In this document: positions 17,501 through 26,900 of the stretch, in pieces
Numbering within the stretch: position 1 is the first letter of the stretch
Layout: every line of letters begins with the position of its first letter
Assembly: GCA_002632325.1 (NCBI GenBank)
Contig: NSJK01000012.1
Span: 1-64,000 of the forward strand
DNA length: 64,000 bases
Reading direction: 5' to 3'
Origin: Lysobacterales bacterium
GTDB lineage: Bacteria; Pseudomonadota; Gammaproteobacteria; Xanthomonadales; Rhodanobacteraceae
Position numbers and translations under genes: made by a program
Notes under the pieces: generated by a model
Seen by the model: the letters and a program-made list of their open reading frames with translations, nothing else
Databases searched by the model: none
Told to the model about the DNA's origin: nothing

Positions 17501-18213
17501 AACTGGTTGACGGTACGCACGAGAAAGCGCTGACTGCCCTCATCGATGCGTCCGCCCGAAGCATTGACGTTCTCGCTCTTCAGGCGCGTGTTGACGTCGT
17601 TGATGTCGATGCCCAGGCGCGCCAGTTTCTGCTGATCGATGAGCACGTCGATCTGATCTTCCAGTCCGCCGCCGACCTTTACCGCGGCGACGCCGGCCAC
17701 CGGACTGAGCCGCTTCTTGAGATCCTCATCGGCGAAGCGGCGCAACTGCTTGAGCGAAAGCTCGCTGTTGCCCTGCTCCGCAGCCATGCTCAAGCCATAG
17801 CGCAGGATCGGATCGGTGGACGGGTTGAAGCGCAACAGGAGCGGCTTCTTGGACTCCAGTGGCAACTGCACGGTGTCGAGCTTGTCACGCACTTCCAGAC
17901 TCGCCATGTCCATGTCGGTGCCCCACGCGAATTCGAGCACGACATCGGATTGGCCGGTGCGCGAAACCGAATGCACCTTGCGGATGTTCTTGACCACGCC
18001 GACCGCTTCCTCGATCGGCTGACTGACGAGGTTCTCGATTTCGGCGGGCGCGGCGCCCTCGTAGTCGGTGCGCACGGTCAGCGTCGGATACGACAGATCG
18101 GGCAGCAGATTGACCTTGAGATTGCTCAGGCCGATCAGGCCAAACAGCACCAGAGTGACGGTGAGCATGCCCACCGTCACGCGACGCCGGATGGCGAATT
18201 CGGGCAGGTTCAC
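14512..18213 (-). CDS. RND efflux pump, inner-membrane subunit with a large extra membrane insert
   Basis: A 1233-residue RND transporter, ~200 residues longer than the family norm. N-terminal LPEFAIRRRVTVGML, the proton-relay helix GGLALATGMVVDDSIVVLENI and C-terminal VFIGLIMLVGIVVKNAIVLID are typical. The surplus lies between the first TM block and the second half (about residues 505-690). It is hydrophobic and contains the motif LLRWPLD twice (near 518 and 598), each time followed by an Arg-rich stretch and hydrophobic helices, which suggests an internal duplication. Starts with GTG in a GTGA overlap with the adaptor gene. Pump identity is firm; the insert's role is unknown. Confidence 0.92.
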   Translation of the reverse strand: MNLPEFAIRRRVTVGMLTVTLVLFGLIGLSNLKVNLLPDLSYPTLTVRTDYEGAAPAEIENLVSQPIEEAVGVVKNIRKVHSVSRTGQSDVVLEFAWGTDMDMASLEVRDKLDTVQLPLESKKPLLLRFNPSTDPILRYGLSMAAEQGNSELSLKQLRRFADEDLKKRLSPVAGVAAVKVGGGLEDQIDVLIDQQKLARLGIDINDVNTRLKSENVNASGGRIDEGSQRFLVRTVNQFRTLDEMRDLIIKLDGNVPIRLKDIATVSQGHKEREGVVRIDGREAIELAIYKEGDANTVNVAKAVGAAMEQLKSGLPTGASLTTIEDQSQFIEAALHDVKKDALIGGVLAILIIFLFLRDGWSTFIISLSLPVSLIATFFFMDQLHLSLNVMSLGGLALATGMVVDDSIVVLENIARLRERGLGIAQAAVRGTAEVGMAVTASTLTTVAVFFPLVFVQGVAGQLFRDQALTITFAMLISLVVAMTLIPMLASLKARSPLAWQEESPPSQSLWAKALAGSASLLRWPLDSPRRMPRRLLFAVTLLPRLLIALVYFILVCLLIGIGLMVSGVTRVGFTSARLLHGSSAESWRERLQRDLGTLRHLLRWPLDGRGRPATLWLIAAASLPLRLLACGAVLARMLLALLAAPLLWLLGWLARKLLAGLGAVVGGSYERAAAAYHRFLPHALAHPARVLGAATLAFALTLALVPGLGLDLIPQLAQGRFDMTVTLPPGTPLAESDKVVAQVASKHARDPGVASIYGVAGSGTRLDANPTESGENIARLSIALVDGGSKAIEAAEIERLRGDLPRSDASVKFARPQLFSFSAPLEVEIRGHDLDALSKAGQRLSELMRASPRFADVKSSVEGGHPEIQVRFDQDRAAALGLTTRAIADRIVRKVKGEVATRYDFRDRKIDVLVRARVADRAGVADIGNLVVGYVTAKSSTTPATGETAASKEIALNDTPQSASDTPIRLSAVADVIATQGPSEIHRVSQERVAIVSANLREGDLGSAIAEVESIVAAHPLAAGVRVHVGGQSEELDASVHSLLFALGLAIFLVYLVMASQFESLLHPFVIMFSIPLAAVGAVLALKLSGSAISVVVFIGLIMLVGIVVKNAIVLIDRVNQLREAGVAKRDALAQAAESRLRPIVMTTLCTLIGFAPLALGWGEGAEVRAPMALTVIGGLAVSTLLTLIVVPVVYDLLDRRGDAWYVARGRVLAQKAQEQIDTTEGSAAGASA

Positions 18214-19418
18214 CGACGCAGCTCCGCAAGCTGCGCCGAGCCGGCTGCCGCCAACGCCGCCTTGCCATCGACCAGCACCTGCACCTGCGTGCCATCGCGC
18301 ACCGCGTTGCGGCCGAGCGTGATGACGCGCTCGCCGTCATGGATGCCGTCGCGCACTTCGACGCGATCATCCTCGGCATAACCGAGCTTCACCACGCGGC
18401 GCTTGGCCACGAACCTGGGAGTCGGGTCCTTCGCCGCCGCCGACTTGTCTGCCGGCTTGGGTGCCGTCACTGCAGCGGCGGGCGCCGGCTCGACCACGAA
18501 CACCGAGGTCTCGCCATCTTCTTCGGTGATCGCATTGCGCGGCACCACGAGCGCATCATGGCGCTGGTCATAAGCCACTTCGATGCGGCCGAACATGCCG
18601 GGCTTGAGCGTGCGCGTGGTGTCGCGGAATTCGCAGGTCGCACGGAAGGTGCCGCTGGCCGCATCGACCACCGGCGCAATGCGCGCGATCACGCCGTCGA
18701 AGCCGCGCCCACCGAGCGCGTCGACCTGCATGCTCACGCCTTGTCCGGCCTTGAGCGTGTCGAGATCGCGCTCGGGTACGTTCAGTACCGCCTGCAACTG
18801 ATCCAGATCGACGATGTCGAACAGCGCCTGATTGATCTGCACGAGATTGCCGACCTTGACCGAACGCTTGGCGATCACGCCATCGATCGGGGCAACGATG
18901 CGGGTGTAGGAGACATCGAGCTGGGCACCGGCGACGATCGCCTTCTGCGCCTCGAGGTCATAGCGCATGCTGTCGTAGTCCGCCTTGGGCGTGATCTTGA
19001 GCGCAAGACCCTTCTCGGCCTTGTCGTAGGAGGCCTGCGCCTTGCGCAGGTTGGCTGTCGCCTGCGCCAGCTTGTTGCTCGCGGCATCGTCATCGAGCTG
19101 GGCCAGCAACTGCCCCCGCTTGACGTACATGCCTTCCTCGACGAGAAGTTTGAGCACGATGCCGCTGGCCTTGGCCACGACCTGGGCTTCGCCCACGGCT
19201 TCCAGTGAGGCGGTGCCTGAATAGTTCGCCGTGATCGACTGCTGGGACACGGTCGCTGTTTCCACCGGCACCGCGCTGCTTGCATCGGCCGTGCCGGCAG
19301 ACGGTGTGGAATTCCCGGTGCTGCAGGCCGCGAGACCGAGCGCCAGACCGGCTCCCACCACCCGACGCAGCAGCATCGCATGGCTGAGTGAGCGCCTGAA
19401 AAATCCTGATGATTTCAT
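18210..19418 (-). CDS. RND efflux periplasmic adaptor (membrane fusion) lipoprotein
   Basis: About 402 residues, first gene of the efflux operon. It has a lipoprotein signal peptide with lipobox LAAC-STG, a biotinyl-lipoyl-like half (VVAKASGIVLKLLVEEGMYVKRGQLLAQLD), an alpha-hairpin, and the second half (YTRIVAPIDGVIAKRSVKVGNLV). Beta-barrel and membrane-proximal domains follow (FRATCEFRDTTRTLKPGMFGRI). It should bridge the two RND pumps to an outer-membrane channel encoded elsewhere. Of two close ATGs the second is preferred, since GGAAAGG sits 8 bp before it but only 2 bp before the first. A perfect inverted repeat lies just upstream. Confidence 0.92.
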   Translation of the reverse strand: MKSSGFFRRSLSHAMLLRRVVGAGLALGLAACSTGNSTPSAGTADASSAVPVETATVSQQSITANYSGTASLEAVGEAQVVAKASGIVLKLLVEEGMYVKRGQLLAQLDDDAASNKLAQATANLRKAQASYDKAEKGLALKITPKADYDSMRYDLEAQKAIVAGAQLDVSYTRIVAPIDGVIAKRSVKVGNLVQINQALFDIVDLDQLQAVLNVPERDLDTLKAGQGVSMQVDALGGRGFDGVIARIAPVVDAASGTFRATCEFRDTTRTLKPGMFGRIEVAYDQRHDALVVPRNAITEEDGETSVFVVEPAPAAAVTAPKPADKSAAAKDPTPRFVAKRRVVKLGYAEDDRVEVRDGIHDGERVITLGRNAVRDGTQVQVLVDGKAALAAAGSAQLAELRR

Positions 19419-19443
19419 ATACATAGCCTTTCCGTAATGCGAT

Positions 19444-19467
19444 GGTGTTGTACATTACTACAACACC
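19444..19467. promoter_or_regulatory. Perfect 9-bp inverted repeat, likely repressor operator of the RND operon
   Basis: GGTGTTGTA and TACAACACC flank CATTAC, 26 bp before the adaptor start codon. Size and symmetry fit a TetR- or MarR-type dimer. No regulator gene is adjacent. The rest of the 427-bp gap up to the cytochrome gene shows no further feature that I can identify. Confidence 0.6.
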
Positions 19468-19845
19468 AATCCGATGCCATGGGCCGCAAGTCATGCCTGC
19501 GCAGAACTGCCCGGATGCCGGGCGTTCTTTCCGAATCTTGTCCACGGGCATGGTTGACTGATTCCTGCTCGATTTCGTGAGCCGGCCGTCACTGTGTCTT
19601 GTGGCATGGAAGACGCCTGGATGCTCATCGAACCGTCATGGTTCAAGGCGGGCATGCATCCCTGCGCAGACGACCGAATCGAACGAGCCAACGCATCGCT
19701 TCGAGTCCCTGTCACTCAGCTCATCGAACGCCGCGGCGCTCATCACCGCCACGACACGGCCGGCCCGCGCAGTGGCCTGCGGCGGAACTTGCTGGCTATA
19801 CTTCGCCGATCCACCCTTGTTCCACCTTCATCACGGGAAGACACG

Positions 19846-20166
19846 ATGATGCGAGCGACTGCGCTGTTCCTGTTGTTGGCTTTGTGCTCCATGCCTGCCC
19901 TTGCGGCTGACAAGGGTGATCCTGCCGCCGGCAGAAACAAGGCCTACACCTGCGTCGGCTGTCACGGCATCGAAGGTTGGAAGAACCCTTATCCGAACTA
20001 CCACGTGCCGCGCATCGGCGGACAGAACTACGAGTATCTGGTCAGCGCGCTCACCGAGTACAAGAAGGGCGAACGCTCGCACCCGACCATGCGTGCGCAG
20101 GGCGAGAGCATGTCCGACGAGGACATCCGCGACATCGCCGCCTTCCTTTCCAGCATCACGCCCTAA
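19846..20166 (+). CDS. Small periplasmic monohaem cytochrome c
   Basis: 106 residues. A signal peptide (cut near ALA-ADK) is followed by one c-type haem site, CVGCH. MRAQGESMSDEDIRDIAAFLSS supplies a candidate axial methionine and the terminal helix of class I cytochromes. The open frame extends upstream, but the signal peptide begins at this ATGATG. It is followed 26 bp later by a second single-haem cytochrome, so the pair resembles the two halves of a cytochrome c4 made as separate chains. Likely carries electrons in the periplasm; its partner oxidase is not in the window. Confidence 0.9.
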   Translation: MMRATALFLLLALCSMPALAADKGDPAAGRNKAYTCVGCHGIEGWKNPYPNYHVPRIGGQNYEYLVSALTEYKKGERSHPTMRAQGESMSDEDIRDIAAFLSSITP

Positions 20167-20192
20167 GCGTCAGCCCGATCAGGAACGTATTC

Positions 20193-20537
20193 ATGAAGCG
20201 CACTCTTGCAATGCTCGCCGTCTCGACGCTCAGCCTCACCGCAGTACCCGCGTTTGCTGCCGGCGATATCGAAGCCGGCAAGACCAAGGCCATCGTCTGC
20301 CAGGCTTGTCATGGCGTGGACGGCAACTCGATCGATCCTCAGTACCCGCGCCTGGCCGGCCAGTACCGCGATTACCTGCAACGTGCACTGCACGAGTATC
20401 GCGACGGCGGACGCAGCAACGCGATCATGCTTGGCTTCGCCAAGCCGCTCACCGATCAGGAAATCGAAGACCTTGCGGCCTACTTTGCGGCGCTGCCGGG
20501 CAAGCTCAGCACGCTCGACGGCAAGCTCGGCAAGTAG
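20193..20537 (+). CDS. Small periplasmic monohaem cytochrome c
   Basis: 114 residues. A signal peptide (cut near AFA-AGD) leads into the haem motif CQACH and the class I core YPRLAGQYRDYLQRALHEY. The candidate methionine ligand lies in IMLGFAKPLTDQEIEDLAAYFAAL. It is probably cotranscribed with the preceding cytochrome (26-bp gap) and similar to it, consistent with gene duplication. Predicted periplasmic electron carrier of the c4/c553 type. Confidence 0.9.
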   Translation: MKRTLAMLAVSTLSLTAVPAFAAGDIEAGKTKAIVCQACHGVDGNSIDPQYPRLAGQYRDYLQRALHEYRDGGRSNAIMLGFAKPLTDQEIEDLAAYFAALPGKLSTLDGKLGK

Positions 20538-20578
20538 TCCCGCCCCGCTTCCACGCAACCCAGCACGCTGATTGCGTT

Positions 20579-21190
20579 TCAGCCGCTTGCCTGTCGTGCG
20601 TAATACGGCTTGTCGCCGTTCGCATGATCGGTGGCATCGCGCACACCCGTGACTTCCGCAAGCCGCGCCTTGAGCGTGGTTTCGACCCCGTTGCGCAAGG
20701 TCTGGTCGGCCATGCCGCAACCATGGCAGCCGCCACCGAAACGCAGCACCACGATGCCTTCGGGCGTGATCGAGTCGAGGCTGATGTGGCCACCATGTGA
20801 GGCCAGTTGCGGGTTGATTTCCGACTCGATCACGTAACGCACGCGCTCGCTCAGACTCGCATCGGCAGCCGGCACGACGCCGCGCAGCGCGGGAGCACGA
20901 ATGGTGAGCTCACCGCCGGTTCCCGAACGAATGAAATCGATCTGCGCACCGTCGAGGAACTGGGCGCTGTCGGCACCCACGTAAAGCGAAAAGCCGGTGC
21001 AGGCGATCTCGAATTCCGTGCCGTCGCGCTCGGATGCTTCGCAGAACTCCAATTGGCAGTCGCCGCGCGGTGTGCCTGCATGCACGGCAATCAGGCGTAT
21101 GCCCAGCCCCGGCGTATCCTGCTGATCGATCAGTTTGCGAAAGTGTTCCTGCGCGGTTTGCGAAAGCGAAATCATCGGTGTCGTCACCAT
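20579..21190 (-). CDS. nfuA: Fe-S cluster carrier protein NfuA
   Basis: 203 residues in two parts: a degenerate A-type N-terminal domain (ISLSQTAQEHFRKLI) and a C-terminal Nfu domain with GGGCHGCGMAD, whose CxxC binds an Fe4S4 cluster in the dimer. It delivers clusters to apo-proteins in the cytoplasm. The ATG at 21190 is preferred over a TTG two codons earlier. It is divergent from the pterin dehydratase gene, and 41 bp separate its stop from the convergent cytochrome gene. Confidence 0.93.
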   Translation of the reverse strand: MVTTPMISLSQTAQEHFRKLIDQQDTPGLGIRLIAVHAGTPRGDCQLEFCEASERDGTEFEIACTGFSLYVGADSAQFLDGAQIDFIRSGTGGELTIRAPALRGVVPAADASLSERVRYVIESEINPQLASHGGHISLDSITPEGIVVLRFGGGCHGCGMADQTLRNGVETTLKARLAEVTGVRDATDHANGDKPYYARQASG

Positions 21191-21273
21191 GGCCAAATCA
21201 GGACCATTTTAGTCCGCAAATACCGATGCGTCATCCGTGCCTATACTCCACCTTCGACTTCCGGAGCACCGAC

Positions 21274-21627
21274 ATGTCCGATTCCTGCGCCCTTGCGGAC
21301 TTGCGCACACAGCACTGCCAGCCACGCCGCGGCGCCGCCGATGCCTTGCCCACCGACCGCGTGACGCAGTTGCTGGCGCAATTGCCTGGCTGGCAGATCG
21401 ATCCGCGCACACAAGGCATCCGCAAGACCTTCAGCTTCACCGATTACTTCCACAGCATCGCCTTCGTCAACGCAGTGGCCTCGATCGCGCACCGCGAGGA
21501 CCACCATCCCGAACTCGAAGTCGGCTACAACCGCGTCGGCGTGCACTACTCCACGCACGATGTCGGGGGGCTGTCGCTCAACGATTTCATCTGCGCGGCC
21601 AAGGTCGAGGATCTGCGCGCCGCGTAG
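21274..21627 (+). CDS. Pterin-4a-carbinolamine dehydratase
   Basis: 117 residues. The active-site signature AHREDHHPELEVGYNRV gives the conserved histidines that dehydrate 4a-hydroxytetrahydrobiopterin, recycling the cofactor of aromatic amino acid hydroxylases such as PhhA. No phenylalanine hydroxylase is in the window. A TATACT box lies about 30 bp before the ATG. It ends 9 bp from the convergent HAD gene. Confidence 0.92.
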   Translation: MSDSCALADLRTQHCQPRRGAADALPTDRVTQLLAQLPGWQIDPRTQGIRKTFSFTDYFHSIAFVNAVASIAHREDHHPELEVGYNRVGVHYSTHDVGGLSLNDFICAAKVEDLRAA

Positions 21628-21636
21628 GCGCACGCT

Positions 21637-22365
21637 TCACGTCGCGTCGCAGACTTTTGCGGCGCGCTCGCACATCGCCAGCGCAGCGGCAATGCCTTCA
21701 GCGTTGGTGATCGTGGTCAGGCGCGGGTGCGCGACATCGACGCCGTGCTCGAGCTCGTGTTCCCAGGTGACGTGATAGGGCATGTGGATGCCCCAACCGC
21801 CCAGTTCGATCACCGGCTCGATGTCCGAGCGCAGGGAATTGCCGACCATCGCGAAGCGAGATGGCGCCACGTCGAATTCGGCCAGCACCTGTGCATAGCG
21901 CCGCGTGTCCTTCTCGGAAACGATCTCGATGCGCTGAAACAGGTCGGACAGGCCGCTCTGCTCGATCTTGCGCTCCTGGTGGAACAGGTCGCCCTTGGTG
22001 ATGAGCACGATGCGATGGCGGGCGGCGACCGCGGCGACCGCAGCGGCGATGCCGGGCAAGAGCTCGACCGGATGCTCAAGCAGACTCTTGGCGAGCGCGA
22101 TGATGCGATGGATGTCGGCGGCATTGATGCGGCCGTCCGTCAACTCGATCGCGGCTTCCACCATCGACAGCGCCATGCTCTTGGCGCCATAACCGAACAG
22201 CGCGAGGTTGCTGCGCTCGGCGGCATTCAGGCGCGCGCGCACGAGCGCATCGCCAACGTCGATGTACTGCCCGACGATGCGCTCGAACTCGGCACCGGCG
22301 TGCTGATAGAAACCCTCGCTGTGCCAGAGGGTATCGTCACCATCGAAGCCGATCAGCTCAATCAT
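21637..22365 (-). CDS. HAD-superfamily hydrolase (phosphatase)
   Basis: 242 residues with the four HAD motifs: I GFDGDDTLW (nucleophile Asp), II LITKGD, III the lysine in SEKDTRRY, IV GNSLRSDIEPVIELGG. The cap is the small helical type used on soluble phosphoesters. Its start overlaps the end of rluC by 8 bp, so it is probably cotranslated with it. Substrate cannot be inferred. Confidence 0.9.
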   Translation of the reverse strand: MIELIGFDGDDTLWHSEGFYQHAGAEFERIVGQYIDVGDALVRARLNAAERSNLALFGYGAKSMALSMVEAAIELTDGRINAADIHRIIALAKSLLEHPVELLPGIAAAVAAVAARHRIVLITKGDLFHQERKIEQSGLSDLFQRIEIVSEKDTRRYAQVLAEFDVAPSRFAMVGNSLRSDIEPVIELGGWGIHMPYHVTWEHELEHGVDVAHPRLTTITNAEGIAAALAMCERAAKVCDAT

Positions 22366-23590
22366 CCTCGGCCACCCTCGCCAGCGGCTGCCGCTGCAGC
22401 GCCGTGACCACCTGCGCCAGTTCGGGTGCGAGCGGCGCATGGAAATGGAAACTGCGGGAGCCCAGTTCGAAAGCAAAGCGCGCTGCATGCAGGAACAACC
22501 GACGCAGGCCACGTTCGCGAATCGCCTTGTTGAACCCACGCGCTCCGTACTTTTCGTCACCGGCCAGGGGATGGCCGATGTGCTGGGCATGCACGCGGAT
22601 CTGATGGGTGCGGCCGGTGTCGAGCGCGACTTCGACAAGGCTCGCTGCACCCAGTCGTTCGAGCTCGATGAAGCGCGAGCGCGAAGGCTTGCCTTCTTCG
22701 TCGACACGCACCATGCGCTCACCGCCCTGCAGCACCGACTTGCGCAAGGGCGCATCGACACGCCAGGGCGAGCGTTCCAGCGTACCTGCGAGCAAGGCGA
22801 GATAGTGCTTCTCGGTCTGCCCGGCGCGGATTGCAGCCTGCAAGGCAACAAGCGCCGAGCGCTTGCGTGCGAGCACCAGCACGCCGCTGGTGTCGCGGTC
22901 GAGTCGATGCACCAGTTCGAGAGTGTCGTGCGGGCGCGCGGCACGCAGCAGTTCGATCACGCCGAAACTCACGCCGCTGCCGCCGTGGCTGGCAACGCCG
23001 GCCGGCTTGTCGATGACGAGAAAGTCACGATCCTCGTGAATGATCGCCGCCTCGATCCGTTCCAATTGTGTCGCTGGCGGTGGTCCGGACTCGCCGCGCT
23101 CGGCAACCCGCACGGGTGGAATGCGGATTTCGTCTCCAGCGGCTACCCGCTGGTCGGGCTTGGCGCGGCTGCCGTTGATGCGCACCTCGCCGCTGCGGCA
23201 AATGCGGTAAATGAGGCTCTTGGGCACGCCCTTGAGGCGCGAGGCAAGGAAATTGTCGAGCCGCTGGCCGTCCCTGTCTTCGGCCACCACCACGCGCTCG
23301 ACACGCGGCGCCGCCTGCTCCGGTCCGGTCAATGGGCCGCTCTGCTCGATGCGCGCGGGCCTGCTCTGCGGTGATGCCAACCGCTTGCCAGGCCGAGCTC
23401 GCGCGGGGGCGTCGCCATTTGCGCCGGCTGGCCGGCCACGTGCGGCGCTGCGCTTGCCTTCCGGGCCCGATGGGGCGCGCCGGGCCTTGCCCGAGGCGCT
23501 CGCCTTGGCCGGCGTCGAGGCCCCTGCCTTGCGAGCGCCCTCCGAGTTGCGTCCGGAACTGCGATTTCTCGCCGAAGTCCGTGTCTTCAT
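22358..23590 (-). CDS. rluC: 23S rRNA pseudouridine synthase RluC
   Basis: 410 residues. A basic Ala/Gly/Arg-rich N-terminal tail of ~95 residues precedes an S4 RNA-binding domain (QRLDNFLASRLKGVPKSLIYRICRSG). The RluA-type catalytic domain follows, with HRLDRDTSG carrying the catalytic Asp and GRTHQIRVH. RluC modifies U955, U2504 and U2580 in E. coli 23S rRNA. The ATG at 23590 is chosen because upstream codons are unlike a protein and would overlap the rne leader. Divergent from rne, as in E. coli. The low-complexity tail is longer than usual. Confidence 0.93.
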   Translation of the reverse strand: MKTRTSARNRSSGRNSEGARKAGASTPAKASASGKARRAPSGPEGKRSAARGRPAGANGDAPARARPGKRLASPQSRPARIEQSGPLTGPEQAAPRVERVVVAEDRDGQRLDNFLASRLKGVPKSLIYRICRSGEVRINGSRAKPDQRVAAGDEIRIPPVRVAERGESGPPPATQLERIEAAIIHEDRDFLVIDKPAGVASHGGSGVSFGVIELLRAARPHDTLELVHRLDRDTSGVLVLARKRSALVALQAAIRAGQTEKHYLALLAGTLERSPWRVDAPLRKSVLQGGERMVRVDEEGKPSRSRFIELERLGAASLVEVALDTGRTHQIRVHAQHIGHPLAGDEKYGARGFNKAIRERGLRRLFLHAARFAFELGSRSFHFHAPLAPELAQVVTALQRQPLARVAEDD

Positions 23591-23966
23591 TGAAAAAAAT
23601 CCCCTCGGCCTGATATGCTGCGGACGCTGGTTGCGTCGCTTTGGTCCCCATCCGCGGGAGGCCGAAGCAATCAATGACGCATCCTTCCCACACGTCCTTG
23701 CGTGTGCCGTGGGTTCGAGCACTCCGTTGGAGCGACACGCGGCACCGCTCGTCAGATCGTAGTGGGTTGGATCGTGAATTGCTCGCCGTCCCCTTGACGG
23801 CGCGGGTTCACGGGCGGGCATGACACCAAAACCTTGGTCGACGCGCGGAAGCGTCGGCAGCAACAGGCGCACCTGCCGCCGTCGATCCGCGAAATGCGGA
23901 GCCGCGCAGCGCGAGAACCGCGCAGCGCCGACGACAGTCGAGCGCCGCTACAGGAATCAAACGACA
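23591..23966. promoter_or_regulatory. Divergent rluC/rne promoter region and long rne 5' leader
   Basis: 376 bp without a convincing gene. In E. coli the equivalent space holds a ~360-nt rne 5'UTR with hairpins through which RNase E destabilises its own mRNA. Short GC-rich inverted repeats are visible here (for example CGGTGCCGCG facing CGCGGCACCG-like runs near 23720-23750), but no conserved hp2/hp3 sequence can be assigned by eye. Confidence 0.45.
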
Positions 23967-26900
23967 ATGAAACGCATGTTGATCAACGCAACTCAGCGCG
24001 AAGAGTTGCGTGTTGCGATCGTGGACGGACAGAACCTCTACGATCTGGATATCGAAATCCCCTCTCGCGAACAGAAGAAATCCAACATCTACAAGGCGCG
24101 CATCACGCGCGTGGAGCAGTCGCTCGAAGCCTGCTTCGTCGACTACGGCGCTGACCGCCACGGGTTCCTGCCGCTCAAGGAAATCTCCCCGCAATACTTC
24201 GCCGCGGGGCTGAATCCGAACAAGGTCGGCATCCGCGAACTGCTCAAGGAAGGCCAGGAACTGGTCGTCCAGGTCGAAAAGGAAGAGCGCGGCAACAAGG
24301 GTGCAGCGCTGACCACCTTCATCAGCCTGGCCGGCCGTTACATGGTGCTGATGCCCAACAACCCGAAGGCGGGCGGTGTCTCGCGCCGCATCGAGGGTGA
24401 GGATCGCGCCAACATCAAGGAAGCGCTCGACCACCTCAACGTCCCCGATGAGATGGGCCTGATCGTGCGCACCGCCGGCCTTGGCCGCGACGCCGAGGAA
24501 CTGCAGTGGGATCTCGACTACCTGATGCAGCTTTGGAAGGCGATCTCCGAGGCCGCGCAGGCGCGCAGTGCACCGTTCCTGATCTATCAGGAATCCAAGC
24601 TCATCATCCGCGCCCTGCGTGACTACCTGCGCAACGACATCGGCGAAATCCTCGTCGACCACGAGGAGCTCTATCAGGACGCACGCGAGTTCATGCAGCA
24701 GGTGATGCCCAACAACCTGCGCAAGCTCAAGCACTATCAGGACACCACCCCGCTGTTCTCGCGTTTCCAGATCGAAACCCAGATCGAGAATGCGTTCGAG
24801 CGCACCGTGCGCCTGCCGTCGGGCGGCTCGATCGTGATCGATCAGACCGAAGCGCTGACCGCCATCGACATCAACTCGGCCAAGGCGACCAAGGGCAGCG
24901 ACATCGAGGAAACCGCGTTCAACACCAACTGCGAAGCCGCAGTGGAGATCGCACGCCAGTTGCGCATCCGTGACGCCGGCGGCCTCATCGTCATCGATTT
25001 CATCGACATGGACAGCCCGCGCCACCAGCGCGATGTCGAGGAAAAACTCAAGGACGCGCTCAAGCTCGATCGCGCGCGCGTGCAAATCGGCCGCATCTCG
25101 CGCTTCGGTTTGCTCGAGATGTCGCGCCAGCGCCTGCGCCCGAGTCTGGGCGAATCGACCCAGATCGTCTGCCCGCGTTGCGAAGGCCATGGCCGCATCC
25201 GCAGCGTCGAGTCGCTGTCGCTGTCTGCGCTGCGTCTGGTCGAGGAACACGCGATGAAGGACAGCACCGGTCAGGTGCTGGTGCAGGCGCCGCCGAGCGT
25301 CGCCAACTTCCTGCTCAACGAAAAACGCAAGCAGCTCACCGAGATCGAGGCACGTCACGACGTCAACGTCATCGTCGTTGCCGATGACAAGCTCGAAACC
25401 CCACATCTGGAAATCCAGCGCCTGCGCGCCGCCGACATTGGCGAGGAAACCAAGCCGAGTTATCAGCGCACCACCCCGGTCGCGGCGACTCCGCTGCCGA
25501 CCATGCTGCGTCCGAGCGAAGAACCCGAGCAGCCTGCAGTGGCAGGCGTCGTGCGTGCCACGCCGGCGCCGCAACGTCCCGAACTCGCGATTGAACCCGT
25601 TGCAGCACCACGCAATGTACCCGCACGCCCGGCGCCGCCCGCACCACAGGCAAAACCCGGGTTCTTTGCGCGCCTGGCACGCCTGTTCGGCGCAGGCGAG
25701 TCCGCGCCTGCGCAGCCAGCACCAGGTGCCCGCGCACCTGCGCAAGCTCGCAACCCTGCCCCGCGCGCCGCAACACCCGCGCAGCGCGCAGGCTCGACGC
25801 CCGCCAAGGGCCAGCCACAACAGGCTCGTGCTGGCGCGCCGACCCAAGGCAATCGCGAACCGCGCGGCGGCGATGGTCGCGGCAATGCACACGGTCGCAG
25901 TCAGCAAGGCGAAAAGCGCGATCGTCAACAGCAGCAACCACGTCGCGAAGAGCGCCAGGCCAATGCTTCGGCGCAAGCACCATCGTCGGCGTCTGGCGCA
26001 AATGCACGCAACGGTGGTGCCCCGACACGCCATGAGGCCAAGCAGGCCGCGCCGGCCAACAAACCCGCCGCGGCGCCCGCGATCGTCGAGAGTGCGGTCA
26101 CAGCTGAAGCACTCGAGAACGGCAAGCCCGCAGCCTTGGCGCAGGCAGCCACGACCGAGACTGAGGCCCATGTCGCCGCCAACGGCGAAACCACGCGTGA
26201 GGAATTGCGCACGCGCCGCCGCGGCCGTCGCGGTGGCCGTCGTCGTCGCAAGGAAGGCGCCGCTGCCGCGGGCGGCTCTGAGCATGAATCGCTCGGCCAT
26301 GACTCGCACGATTTCGATGACGAGGATCGCGCCGAGGATGCGCGCGCCGCTGCGCTCACCGCGCAGGCACCGGGTTCGCACGCCCATGCCGTGCCCAAGC
26401 CGGCGCTCAATCCCGACGCAAGCCATCCTGCCACGGCCGAGGCCGCGTCCGTCTCGGCTGCGCCAGCGCCGGTCGTTCATGCGCCTGCACCGATTGCTCC
26501 TGCCGTTGCGCCAGCAACACCTGCCCAGCCGGCTCCGCTTGCATCGACTCCGGTCGCAGCCTCACCCATGGCATCGACTCCCGCAACAACGGCACCCACA
26601 CCGGTGACGCAGGTTGCAGCGAGCGCAGAAGTCACGCGCACGTCTGCTCCGCAGGCTGAACGCGCCGTGCCGAACGCTGTCCCCGTGCGCAGCGAGCCAA
26701 GTCAGGCGCCGATGAATCCGACGCCCGCATCAGCCTCCGCGTCCACGCGCAGCGATGCACCCGCGCCGAGGCCGAGCGCGCCTCCTGCTGCACCACCCGC
26801 AGCGCAGACACCCGCAGCCACACAGTCGAGTCCGACTCCTGCGCCACACGCCGAGGCGAGCGCGTCGCGCGAAAGCGCCGAGACGCGTGCGCCCGCGAAC

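Noticed and set aside
19594..19845. 84-codon upstream extension of the first cytochrome c frame
   Set aside because: A clear signal peptide starts at 19846; the upstream part has no protein character or ribosome site.
23808..26480. 890-residue minus-strand open frame opposite rne
   Set aside because: High GC leaves long antisense frames; rne is unmistakable on the plus strand, and this frame is low-complexity with no recognisable domain.
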